Positions 1-7,541 of a stretch of 64,000 nucleotides of DNA are shown piece by piece (position 1 is the first letter of the stretch; each line of letters begins with the position of its first letter). The stretch is from NCBI RefSeq assembly GCF_035918155.1, contig NZ_CP109327.1:6076001-6140000 (forward strand). Direction: 5' to 3'. The DNA is from Streptomyces sp. NBC_01591. Its GTDB lineage: Bacteria > Actinomycetota > Actinomycetes > Streptomycetales > Streptomycetaceae. The position numbers were made by a program, and so were the translations under genes. The notes below the pieces were generated by a model, which did no database searches, was not told the origin of the DNA, and saw nothing but the letters and a program-made list of their open reading frames with translations.

Positions 1-776
1 ACGCGGTCGCGGGCTGCGACACGGTCTTCCACCTTGCCGCGCTCATCGGCATCCCGTACAGCTACGACGCGCCGGCCGCGTACGTCCGCACGAACGTCGT
101 CGGCACCGAGAACATCGCCGAGGCGTGCCGCCGCCACTCGGTGCGCCGCCTGCTGCACACCTCAACCAGCGAGGTGTACGGGAGCGCGCTGACCGCCCCG
201 ATCAGCGAGAGTCACCCGCTCCAGCCGCAGTCCCCATACTCCGCCTCGAAGATCGGCGCCGACATGATGGCGCTCTCGCACTGGCACGCCTTCGAGCTTC
301 CGGTGACCGTCGTCCGCCCGTTCAACACCTACGGCCCGCGCCAGTCCGCCCGAGCGGTGATTCCCACGATCCTGGCCCAACTGCACGCGGGCGCACGGGA
401 GATCCGCCTTGGCTCACTGGCCCCCACCCGGGACTTCACGTACGTCACCGACACCGCGGCCGGATTCCTGGCGCTGGCCGGCTGTGACCGGGCCCTGGGC
501 GAGAGCGTCAACCTCGGCACCGGCCGGGAGATTTCGGTCGGGGACCTGGCGAAAGCCCTGATCACCGCGTCCGGTCGGGACGCGGAGGTGGTGGTGGACC
601 CGGCGCGGCTGCGGCCCTCCGGCAGCGAGGTCCAGCGACTGCTGTCCGACAACACCAGGGCCCGCGAGTGGGCGGGCTGGCGGCCCGAAGTCTCCCTGGA
701 GGAGGGCCTGGAGCGGACCTCCGCCTGGGTGGAGAAGCACCTCCACCTCTTCGCGCCGGGGCGCTATCAGGTCTGA
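1..776 (+). CDS. NAD-dependent sugar-nucleotide 4,6-dehydratase, LegB-like (5' truncated by window)
   Basis: This is an extended short-chain dehydrogenase/reductase. The frame is open from base 3 at the window edge, so the start and the N-terminal glycine-rich NAD motif lie outside. Visible are a LAALIGIPYSY segment and STSEVYG, typical of LegB/GDP-mannose-dehydratase-like enzymes, then the catalytic YSASK (YxxxK) and the substrate-loop motif RPFNTYGPRQ. The C-terminus reads SEVQRLLSDNTRAREWAGWRP, usual for UDP-sugar epimerase/dehydratases. It probably makes a 4-keto-6-deoxy UDP-sugar in the cytoplasm for a glycan or nonulosonic acid; the substrate is not determined by sequence. Its last 10 bases overlap the 3' end of the convergent TetR gene. 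Confidence 0.85.
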   Translation, partial: AVAGCDTVFHLAALIGIPYSYDAPAAYVRTNVVGTENIAEACRRHSVRRLLHTSTSEVYGSALTAPISESHPLQPQSPYSASKIGADMMALSHWHAFELPVTVVRPFNTYGPRQSARAVIPTILAQLHAGAREIRLGSLAPTRDFTYVTDTAAGFLALAGCDRALGESVNLGTGREISVGDLAKALITASGRDAEVVVDPARLRPSGSEVQRLLSDNTRAREWAGWRPEVSLEEGLERTSAWVEKHLHLFAPGRYQV

Positions 777-1393
777 GCCTCGGCCAGCCCGAGCAGCAGC
801 AGAGAGGTGAAGCTGCGCGCCCACTCGGCGTCCACCGGCTCGGCGCTCACCAGTGTCCGGTGCACCACGGCACCGGCGATCACATCGAAGATCAGGTCCG
901 CGTTGCGGGCCGCCGTCTCGGCATCGTCCTCGTACGACAGCTCGCCGCGGGCCTGGGCGCGCTCCCGGCCGAGGACGACCAGGCGCTTCTGCCGGTCCAC
1001 GATGGCCGACCGGATCCGCAGTCGAAGCGAATCGTCCCGGGTGGACTCCGCGACCACCGCCATCAGCGCGGTGCGGGTCTCCGGCCGCTCCAGCAACGCG
1101 GCGAACTGGAGCACGACGCCCTGCACATCGGCCGCCAGGCTGCCCCGGTCGGGGAGCTCCAGCTCGTCGAAGAGGACCGCGACCGCGTCAACGACCAGCT
1201 CGTTCTTGCCTGCCCAGCGCCGATAGAGGGTTGTCTTCGCGACCCCCGCCCGGGTCGCCACATCACCCATGGTCAGCTTCGACCAGCCGAGATCGACCAG
1301 GGACGCCCGGGTCGCTTCGAGGATTGCGGCATCGGCCGCGGTACTGCGCGGACGTCCTGTCCGGGAGGGGGTTTGGTCGCTGTGGCTCAGCAT
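767..1393 (-). CDS. TetR/AcrR family transcriptional regulator
   Basis: A 208-residue DNA-binding repressor. The N-terminal TetR helix-turn-helix is clear (MGDVATRAGVAKTTLYRRW, about residues 37-56), followed by a helical ligand domain with no recognised ligand signature. I chose the ATG at 1393 (MLSHSDQTPSRTGRPRS) because it puts the usual short basic tail before the HTH; the frame stays open to 1597 but that extension has no TetR similarity. It converges with and overlaps the dehydratase gene by 10 bp. A 23-bp perfect palindrome lies 96 bp upstream and is the likely operator, which suggests autoregulation. Confidence 0.9.
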   Translation of the reverse strand: MLSHSDQTPSRTGRPRSTAADAAILEATRASLVDLGWSKLTMGDVATRAGVAKTTLYRRWAGKNELVVDAVAVLFDELELPDRGSLAADVQGVVLQFAALLERPETRTALMAVVAESTRDDSLRLRIRSAIVDRQKRLVVLGRERAQARGELSYEDDAETAARNADLIFDVIAGAVVHRTLVSAEPVDAEWARSFTSLLLLGLAEAQT

Positions 1394-1789
1394 GCGGTGA
1401 CCATACCGGTCAGTAGCAAGAACGGAGCGGTCCCGGTGTCCGTGAGACAGATCACCGAGATCATCTGTTCGAGAGAGCCCATCGGCAGTTACGCTACGGG
1501 TCGTAGCGTAAGGAAGGCGGCCAGGGCGCCGTGTCTCGCGCCACGAACGAGCGACAACCACAGGCACCGGGTGGGGACCCGGAGCCGCACCAGGCACTGG
1601 GCGGGGGTCCGGCTGCCGAACTGGGGTCTTTCAGGGGCCACCGGGGGTTCTTTTCGGCCCCTTCCGGGGTCTTTCGCGGGGCCCGGAACCGTGTCTGTCC
1701 GTGCACCCCGCACACCGGCGGGGGCTGCGGACGGGCACGGTTCCCGTATCGCTTTCCGGATCGGTGCGCCAAGGGGGGAGGATGTACGT
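1394..1789. other. Intergenic region between tetR and the thioredoxin-like gene
   Basis: Almost 400 bases without a convincing gene. It holds the palindrome at 1489-1511. The stretch 1620-1700 is rich in short GGGGTCTTTC/GGGGTTCTTT-like repeats of unknown meaning. A GTG-initiated frame at 1531-1800 exists but has Pro/Gly/Arg-rich composition and no recognisable family, so I do not call it a gene. Confidence 0.5.
1489..1511. promoter_or_regulatory. 23-bp palindrome, candidate TetR operator
   Basis: Perfect 10-bp arms TTACGCTACG and CGTAGCGTAA are separated by GGT. The size and symmetry are those of a TetR-family operator. It is 96 bp upstream of the TetR start and about 280 bp upstream of the thioredoxin-like gene. 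Binding by the neighbouring TetR is an inference. Confidence 0.6.
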
Positions 1790-2767
1790 ATGCAGCCTAG
1801 GAACATGTCCATGAGCGGCGTCGTCGACCTCGCCGCGGTGAAGGCGGCCGGCGAGGCCAAGGTGAAGGCGGAGCAGGCCCGTACCGAGGCCTCCCGGCAG
1901 GGTGGCGGCGGTGCCGTACCGCCGTCCGCCCTGGTGATCGATGTCGATGAGGCGGGCTTCGAGAGCGATGTCCTGCAGCGTTCCGCCGAGGTCCCGGTCG
2001 TCATCGACTTCTGGGCCGAGTGGTGCGAGCCGTGCAAGCAGTTGGGCCCGCTCCTGGAGCGCCTGGCCCATGAGTACAACGGTCGCTTCGTGCTGGCCAA
2101 GGTCGATGTCGACGCCAACCAGATGCTGATGCAGCAGTTCGGTATCCAGGGCATCCCGGCGGTCTTCGCCGTCGTCGCCGGGCAGGCCCTCCCGCTCTTC
2201 CAGGGCGCGGCCCCCGAGGCCCAGATCCGGCAGACGCTGGACCAGCTGATCCAGGTCGGCGAGGAGCGGTTCGGGCTCACCGGGATCGTGGTCGACCAGG
2301 ACGCCGCCGCCGAGGCCGCCGACCGGGCTCCGGCCGAGGCGCCCGCGGGGCCGTACGACGCCCTGCTCGAATCCGCCGTACAGGCCCTGGACGCCGACGA
2401 CTTCGCCGGTGCCGTCCAGGCGTACAAGAACGTCCTGTCCGAAGATCCGGCCAACATGGAGGCCAAGCTCGGCCTCGCCCAGGCCGAACTCCTCTCCCGG
2501 GTCAAGGACATGGACGCGCAGCGGGTCCGCGAGGAGGCCGCCGCGAACCCGGCCGATGTCACGGCGCAGCTCGCCGCCGCCGATCTGGATCTGGTCGGCG
2601 GTCATGTCGAGGACGCCTTCGGCCGGCTCGTCGAGACGGTGCGGCGCAACTTCGGTGACGACCGGGACACCGCGCGGGTGCGGCTGCTGGAGCTGTTCGA
2701 GGTGATCGGCCCCGACGATCCACGGGTCGGCGCCGCGCGTGCCGCGCTGGCGCGGGTCTTGTTCTGA
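1790..2767 (+). CDS. Thioredoxin-like TPR protein (CnoX/YbbN-type co-chaperone)
   Basis: A 325-residue cytoplasmic protein. Residues about 60-160 form a thioredoxin fold with the motif WAEWCEPC, where the usual WCGPC has become WCEPC, and a cis-proline segment GIQGIPAV. The C-terminal half carries TPR-like helices (LLESAVQALDADDFAGAVQAYKNVL and following), as in CnoX/YbbN chaperone-linked thioredoxins. The start at 1790 is chosen for the strong GGGGGGAGG site just upstream. Alternatives are the in-frame ATGs a few codons later (MSMSG). Glu between the two cysteines would alter redox potential. The gene stands alone and ends in a strong hairpin. Confidence 0.9.
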   Translation: MQPRNMSMSGVVDLAAVKAAGEAKVKAEQARTEASRQGGGGAVPPSALVIDVDEAGFESDVLQRSAEVPVVIDFWAEWCEPCKQLGPLLERLAHEYNGRFVLAKVDVDANQMLMQQFGIQGIPAVFAVVAGQALPLFQGAAPEAQIRQTLDQLIQVGEERFGLTGIVVDQDAAAEAADRAPAEAPAGPYDALLESAVQALDADDFAGAVQAYKNVLSEDPANMEAKLGLAQAELLSRVKDMDAQRVREEAAANPADVTAQLAAADLDLVGGHVEDAFGRLVETVRRNFGDDRDTARVRLLELFEVIGPDDPRVGAARAALARVLF

Positions 2768-2773
2768 TGTGAC

Positions 2774-2809
2774 AAGCGGCCGCGGTGCCCTTCGGGGGAC
2801 CGCGGCCGC
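2774..2809 (+). terminator. Intrinsic terminator-like hairpin
   Basis: Twelve-base perfect arms AGCGGCCGCGGT / ACCGCGGCCGCT with a 12-base loop, followed by TTT, start seven bases after the thioredoxin-like stop codon. Confidence 0.75.
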
Positions 2810-2871
2810 TTTCGCGATCGGGCGATAAGAGACGCCTCTGCTTTACCAAATCTTGATAAAGCAAGGGCCTG

Positions 2872-2884
2872 TTACTCGCAGTAA
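2872..2884. promoter_or_regulatory. Palindrome TTACT-CGC-AGTAA, candidate operator 1
   Basis: Perfect 5-bp arms about a 3-base centre. A second, similar site lies 128 bases downstream, both upstream of the DUF6230 operon. Outer AGGGC/GCCCT arms (2864-2894 region) extend the symmetry. Confidence 0.5.
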
Positions 2885-2998
2885 ATCAAGCCCTGGGATC
2901 TGTCCGTATTGGCGCACCGATCCCCCTTTCGTCCTTCAGTTCGGCGCCACCCTGTGTGGCCGGGCGGTACCAGCCGGTCGCGCATCGGTTATCGGGCC

Positions 2999-3014
2999 GT
3001 TACTAGCGAGTAAC
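2999..3014. promoter_or_regulatory. Palindrome GTTACT-AGCG-AGTAAC, candidate operator 2
   Basis: Perfect 6-bp arms about a 4-base centre; shares the TTACT...AGTAA arms with the site at 2872-2884 but has a spacer one base longer. Probably the same dimeric regulator, identity unknown. Confidence 0.5.
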
Positions 3015-3366
3015 GAACCCCCTTGTGTCACGGGCGGGAATGCACCACGATCGGCCACGCTCGGTCCAATAACGCCAGCCCGGCTGCCAGTCGGTGCGGC
3101 GGCCCCGTTGGGTCCCCACCGAGTGGGTCGGCGGCAGTGGCGCCGGCTCCGGACAGGGGGGTTCCTGTCGTCCGGCAGGGCCTGTCCGAACAGGTTGCGC
3201 GAATGCGTGGCCAGTGGTTGTCGCTCGGGGGTGATCGCCGGTGATTCGGACGCGGTTCATGCCTCCGTCCGTAGGCGCTCTCCTTGCCGAGGACGTAGCA
3301 CTTCTCCCATCCCAGGACGGGCCCAGGCCCGGACCGGAGATGTACGTCCGAGAAGGAGGAAAAAGT

Positions 3367-4008
3367 ATGAGTTCCCAGATTCGTGGCGGCACCAGATGGA
3401 AGCGTTTCGCTCTGGTCATGGTGCCGAGCGTCGTCGCGACCGCGGCGGTGGGTGTCGGTCTCGCGCAGGGCGCCCTCGCGGCGTCGTTCAGCGTGTCCGG
3501 CCAGAGCTTCAAGGTCCGCACCGACAAGCTCGTCGGCCATGACTTCGTCCAGTACGGCAGCATTGCTACCGGCAAGGACCTCAAGGGCGACGACGCGGCG
3601 CACGCCGTGGCCGTGTCCGGCTTCAGCGATGCCACGATCACCAACATGTGCCAGTCGGTGGTCACTCCGAACCTTCCGTTCGGCCTCGGCAACGTCACGC
3701 TGGTGCTGAAGGCGGGTACGGACCCGGAGAAGCCGGTCGAGGCGACCAACCTGTACCTCGACATCTCCGAGCTCGACGCCGACGCGTACTTCGAGCACAT
3801 CGACATCGGTGTCGCCGCGGGAGACGTCGGCAAGCCCGGCATCCAGTCCGGTACCGAGAAGAAGGTCAACCCGAACGGCTTCGCGCAGCGCGCCGAGACG
3901 GCGACGCTGACCAACGTGAAGCAGACGGCATGGGCGACCACCGCCGGCACCTTCAAGCTCAGCAACCTGAGCCTGCGGCTGCACAGTGGCGTCAAGGAGT
4001 GCTACTAA
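3367..4008 (+). CDS. DUF6230 family protein (often mislabelled 'cholesterol esterase')
   Basis: A 213-residue exported or membrane-anchored protein. After a basic start, residues 14-38 are hydrophobic and end in GALAAS, giving a signal peptide or anchor. The rest is a soluble domain with no catalytic motif; annotations as cholesterol esterase in Streptomyces have no basis visible here. Two cysteines (Cys98 region and the near-terminal KECY) could pair. Start at ATG 3367 is preceded by an excellent AGAAGGAGGA site. It leads an operon with DUF6114 and a secreted Ser-rich protein, and the family pairing suggests an envelope role, which is inference. Confidence 0.85.
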   Translation: MSSQIRGGTRWKRFALVMVPSVVATAAVGVGLAQGALAASFSVSGQSFKVRTDKLVGHDFVQYGSIATGKDLKGDDAAHAVAVSGFSDATITNMCQSVVTPNLPFGLGNVTLVLKAGTDPEKPVEATNLYLDISELDADAYFEHIDIGVAAGDVGKPGIQSGTEKKVNPNGFAQRAETATLTNVKQTAWATTAGTFKLSNLSLRLHSGVKECY

Positions 4009-4103
4009 GCACCCGCCCGGGTGGCCGGAGCGCTCCTGAGGGGACTCCGGCCGCCCACCTTTTCTCTTCTCACAGCAGTACCGGTTCCAGGGAGCTGTTT
4101 TCC

Positions 4104-4670
4104 ATGAGCCCCGAGTCCACAGGGCAGAACGAGCACTACCTCCGCGTCTTCTGGCGGAGATTCCGCACCTGGCGGGGTAACCGGCCGTTCTGGGCGGGCC
4201 TGTTCACGATGATGGGTGGTCTACCCATCGCGTACTTTCCGTACGCCAACATGCACCTCGGCAACGTCACACTGGCGATGTCCACCACCGCCGGTGCCGG
4301 ATCCCTGATCATCGGGATCCTGCTCGTCACGCTGGGCCTCACCATGTGGTTCCACCACATCGTGAGGGTGTTCGCCGGAGTCGCCGCGATCCTGCTGGCG
4401 CTGATCTCGATACCGGTCGCCAACATCGGCGGATTCCTGGTCGGCTTCCTGTTCGCCCTGCTGGGTGGAGCGCTCTCCGTCTCCTGGGCCCCGGGCGAGC
4501 CGAAGCCCGACCTCGTGCCGGTCGGAGCGGCGGGGGAGAAGTCGGTGCCGAGCGGCCCCGGGCAGGAGTCCGGAAGCGAGTTCCACAGCTCGGCAGCGGT
4601 GCCCCAGCAGCAGCCGGAGCAGTACGACACGACAGTTGAGGTCGACGGCGGGAGGCATCGTGCGGGGTGA
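4104..4670 (+). CDS. DUF6114 family membrane protein
   Basis: A 188-residue integral membrane protein. A basic N-terminus (FWRRFRTWRGNRP) precedes about four hydrophobic segments (roughly residues 28-48, 55-82, 88-110 and 112-130). The last 55 residues are a polar, Pro/Ser/Gln-rich tail. Start ATG 4104 has a GGGAG site. It follows the DUF6230 gene by 95 bases and overlaps the next gene by 11 bases, so the three genes form one transcription unit. Function unknown; the constant pairing with DUF6230 suggests the two work together at the membrane. Confidence 0.85.
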   Translation: MSPESTGQNEHYLRVFWRRFRTWRGNRPFWAGLFTMMGGLPIAYFPYANMHLGNVTLAMSTTAGAGSLIIGILLVTLGLTMWFHHIVRVFAGVAAILLALISIPVANIGGFLVGFLFALLGGALSVSWAPGEPKPDLVPVGAAGEKSVPSGPGQESGSEFHSSAAVPQQQPEQYDTTVEVDGGRHRAG

Positions 4671-5934
4671 CGAGAGGCAGCTGAACTCGACCGGGGATGA
4701 CCTCGGGACGAGAAGCGGACCGCGCCACGCGGCCCCGAAGAAGTCCTTGCTGACGAAGCTGCACATTCCCGCGGGCAAGGCGTTCGCGCTCGCCGCGATG
4801 CCGACGGCCGTCTTCGTGGGCATGGGGCTCACCCCCAAGCTCGCGCTGGCCGACGACAACTCCGACATTCCCTTCGCGCCCGGCCCCTGCGTGACCCGCT
4901 CCGACGAGCCGAGCGAGTCGCCGTCCCCGTCCGCGTCGCAGTCCACATCGCCGTCGCCGTCCCCGTCCTCCTCCGCCACCGGCTCCGGCTCCGGCGACAA
5001 GGGCGACACGGCGACCCCGAAGCCCTCGACGACCCCGTCCGCGAGCGACGCGGCGAAGCCGAAGGCCGAAGCGGCCGAGGCACCCGCCGCCACGCCGAGT
5101 GCCTCGCCCACACCCACGAAGTCGACGAACCCGCTCGACCCGCTGGGCGTCGGCGACGCGCTCAGGGACCTCTTCGACGGACCGGACGAGGAGACGGCGA
5201 GCCCGTCCCCGAGCGCGAGCACCGCGTCCCCGGAGCCGTCGGAGACCAACACCGCCGAGAAGCCCGTCGAGAAGCCCGTCGAGAAGGCCACGGACGCCGC
5301 GAAGGAGACGGCCGACAAGACCGCCGCCGCCATCCGCGAAGCCGCGGGCAAGGCCGGCAAGACGGTCAAGGAGCTCGACGACAGCGCCAAGGGGCTCGAC
5401 GCCAAGAAGGACGAGGACATTCCGGACGGCGCCAAGGAGCGCTTCCCGTGTCCGACTGCCGACCCCAAGGCGCTGGCCGCGGCCGATCTGGAGACGGGTA
5501 TCCCGCTGCTCCCGACCGACCCGTGGATCCTGGAGAGCTCGATGCTCACCCTCAACGGGCTCGACTACAAGGGCATCGTCGAGGTGAAGACGTACGACGG
5601 CACGGTCAAGAAGGCGCTGAAGTTCACCGCGAGCTCCATCGACATCGACAACCTCCACCAGAAGACGGTCGGTCCGGCCGGTACGACGGGCCATGTCGAG
5701 GCGCGGAAGGGCTCCAAGTCCACCATCCGCAACGGCACGGTGACCATGTACACGGAGGAGCTGAAGGGCAACCTCTTCGGCCTCATCCCGGTCACGTTCA
5801 GCCCGGAGACACCGCCTCCGCTGAACGTACCCTTCGCCTTCTTCACCAAGGTCAAGGTGACGCAGGCCGGTCAGTTCGGCGGCTCGCTCAAGGTCCCCGG
5901 GCTGCACAACTACTTCACCGGCGGCAACAGCTAG
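4660..5934 (+). CDS. Secreted protein with Ser/Pro/Ala/Lys-rich stalk, function unknown
   Basis: A 424-residue exported protein. A long basic N-region is followed by a hydrophobic core (AFALAAMPTAVFVGMGL) and a likely cleavage after KLALA. Residues about 85-260 are low complexity, dominated by Ser-Pro, Glu and Lys-Ala repeats, like a cell-wall-spanning stalk. The last 165 residues form a folded domain (from FPCPTADPKAL onwards) with no known motif. GTG 4660 is chosen because of the GGAGG at 4651; this start overlaps the end of the DUF6114 gene, implying coupled translation. Its place in the DUF6230/DUF6114 operon suggests a shared surface complex. Confidence 0.75.
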   Translation: MRGDERQLNSTGDDLGTRSGPRHAAPKKSLLTKLHIPAGKAFALAAMPTAVFVGMGLTPKLALADDNSDIPFAPGPCVTRSDEPSESPSPSASQSTSPSPSPSSSATGSGSGDKGDTATPKPSTTPSASDAAKPKAEAAEAPAATPSASPTPTKSTNPLDPLGVGDALRDLFDGPDEETASPSPSASTASPEPSETNTAEKPVEKPVEKATDAAKETADKTAAAIREAAGKAGKTVKELDDSAKGLDAKKDEDIPDGAKERFPCPTADPKALAAADLETGIPLLPTDPWILESSMLTLNGLDYKGIVEVKTYDGTVKKALKFTASSIDIDNLHQKTVGPAGTTGHVEARKGSKSTIRNGTVTMYTEELKGNLFGLIPVTFSPETPPPLNVPFAFFTKVKVTQAGQFGGSLKVPGLHNYFTGGNS

Positions 5935-5975
5935 GGCCTCTCAGCGGTACCTGACCCGTTCGGGAGCCGCACAGC

Positions 5976-6013
5976 ACCGTGGGCCGCACTCCTCAGGGAG
6001 TGCGGCCCACGGT
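5976..6013. terminator. Bidirectional terminator hairpin
   Basis: Seventeen-base perfect arms (ACCGTGGGCCGCACTCC and its complement) around a 4-base loop, between the convergent secreted-protein gene and pyk. It can serve both. Confidence 0.8.
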
Positions 6014-6036
6014 CGTGCTCACGGGTGCCGGACGCG

Positions 6037-7467
6037 TCAGTCGCGCGCGCCGCCGCCGACGTGGTGCACCCGGACCATGTTGGTCGTGCCCGGGATGCCG
6101 GGGGGCGAGCCGGCCGTGATGACCATCGTGTCGCCCTCGTTGTAGCGGCCCAGCTTCAGCAGCTCGCCGTCGACCAGGTCGACCATCGCGTCCGTGTTGT
6201 CCACGTGCGGCACGACGTGGGCCTCGACGCCCCAGCTCAGCGCGAGCTGGTTGCGGGTGGACTCGTCCGTGGTGAAGGCCAGGATGGGCTGTGCCGCGCG
6301 GTAGCGGGAGAGGCGGCGGGCCGTGTCACCGGACTTGGTGAAGGCGACCAGCGCCCTGCCGTTCAGGAAGTCCGCGATCTCGCAGGCCGCACGGGCCACC
6401 GAACCGCCCTGGGTACGGGGCTTCTTGCCCGGCACCAGCGGCTGCAGGCCCTTGGAGAGCAGCTCCTCCTCGGCGGCGACGACGATCTTCGACATCGTCT
6501 TGACCGTCTCGATCGGGTACGCGCCCACGCTGGACTCGGCGGACAGCATGACCGCGTCCGCGCCGTCCAGGATCGCGTTGGCGACGTCGGACGCCTCGGC
6601 GCGGGTCGGCCGCGAGTTGGTGATCATCGACTCCATCATCTGGGTCGCGACGATCACCGGCTTGGCGTTCCGCCGGCAGAGCTCCACCAGGCGCTTCTGC
6701 ACCATCGGGACCTTCTCCAGGGGATACTCGACGGCCAGGTCACCACGGGCGACCATCACACCGTCGAACGCCATGACGACGCCCTCCATGTGCTCGACGG
6801 CCTGCGGCTTCTCGACCTTGGCGATGACGGGGACCCGGCGGCCCTCCTCGTCCATCACCTTGTGGACGTCCTTGACGTCGTCGGCGTCCCGCACGAAGGA
6901 GAGCGCCACCAGGTCGCAGCCCATCCGCAGGGCGAACCGCAGGTCGTCGACGTCCTTCTCGGACAGGGCCGGGACGTTGACCGCCGCGCCGGGCAGGTTG
7001 ATGCCCTTGTGGTCGGAGATGACACCGCCCTCGATGACGATGGTCCTCACCCGGGGGCCCTCGACCGCGACGACCTTCAGCTCGACGTTGCCGTCGTTGA
7101 TCAGGATCGGGTCGCCCTTGGCGACGTCGCCCGGCAGGCCCTTGTAGGTCGTACCGCAGATCGACTTGTCACCGGGGACGTCCTCCGCGGTGATGGTGAA
7201 CTCGTCCCCGCGGACCAGCTCGACGGGGCCCTCGGCGAACTTCGCCAGGCGGATCTTCGGGCCCTGGAGGTCGGCGAGCACACCGATCGCACGACCGGTC
7301 TCGGCGGCGGCCCGGCGGACCCGGTCGTAACGACCCTGGTGCTCCTCGTGGCTGCCGTGACTGAAGTTGAAGCGGGCCACGCTCATGCCGGCCTCGATCA
7401 GAGCGACGAGCTGCTCGTGGGAGTCGACGGCGGGACCGAGTGTGCAGACGATTTTGGAACGGCGCAT
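6037..7467 (-). CDS. pyk: Pyruvate kinase
   Basis: Converts phosphoenolpyruvate and ADP to pyruvate and ATP in glycolysis; 476 residues, normal for the short bacterial form. Signature elements are the N-terminal RRSKIVCTLGPA, the RFNFSHGSHEEH segment, KVEKPQAV with the catalytic lysine region, ARGDLAVEYP, the pyruvate-kinase motif ATQMMESMI and RAEASDVANAILDGADAVML. The C-terminal allosteric domain is complete. The ATG at 7467 is conserved for the family and has no Shine-Dalgarno; a TAGGAT -10 box lies 7 bases upstream, so the message is probably leaderless. It is downstream of ackA on the same strand but has its own promoter. Confidence 0.97.
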   Translation of the reverse strand: MRRSKIVCTLGPAVDSHEQLVALIEAGMSVARFNFSHGSHEEHQGRYDRVRRAAAETGRAIGVLADLQGPKIRLAKFAEGPVELVRGDEFTITAEDVPGDKSICGTTYKGLPGDVAKGDPILINDGNVELKVVAVEGPRVRTIVIEGGVISDHKGINLPGAAVNVPALSEKDVDDLRFALRMGCDLVALSFVRDADDVKDVHKVMDEEGRRVPVIAKVEKPQAVEHMEGVVMAFDGVMVARGDLAVEYPLEKVPMVQKRLVELCRRNAKPVIVATQMMESMITNSRPTRAEASDVANAILDGADAVMLSAESSVGAYPIETVKTMSKIVVAAEEELLSKGLQPLVPGKKPRTQGGSVARAACEIADFLNGRALVAFTKSGDTARRLSRYRAAQPILAFTTDESTRNQLALSWGVEAHVVPHVDNTDAMVDLVDGELLKLGRYNEGDTMVITAGSPPGIPGTTNMVRVHHVGGGARD

Positions 7468-7509
7468 GAGGCGGATCCTATCGGTTTGTTTCGCTACGGA
7501 ATATTCCGT
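7468..7509 (-). promoter_or_regulatory. Candidate leaderless pyk promoter with palindrome at -35
   Basis: On the minus strand TAGGAT (7480-7475) is followed by seven bases and then the pyk ATG. The perfect 14-bp palindrome ACGGAATATTCCGT (7496-7509) covers the place where the -35 box should be, and no good -35 hexamer is present. A regulator bound there could control pyk. Confidence 0.5.
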
Positions 7510-7541
7510 CTGGTGGAAGGTACAAAGGGGCGAGGGGGTGC

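Larger units (their letters stand above)
2768..3366. other. Long intergenic leader of the DUF6230 operon
   Basis: About 600 bases with no convincing gene. It contains the terminator at 2774-2809, a small inverted repeat GCTTTA/TAAAGC (2840-2862) and the two TTACT/AGTAA palindromes listed separately. The region is richer in A+T between 2820 and 3020 than its surroundings, as expected of a promoter. Confidence 0.6.

Noticed and set aside
1531..1800. GTG-started 89-codon frame upstream of the thioredoxin-like gene
   Set aside because: No ribosome site of quality, Gly/Pro/Arg/Cys bias and overlap with the next start; treated as non-coding.
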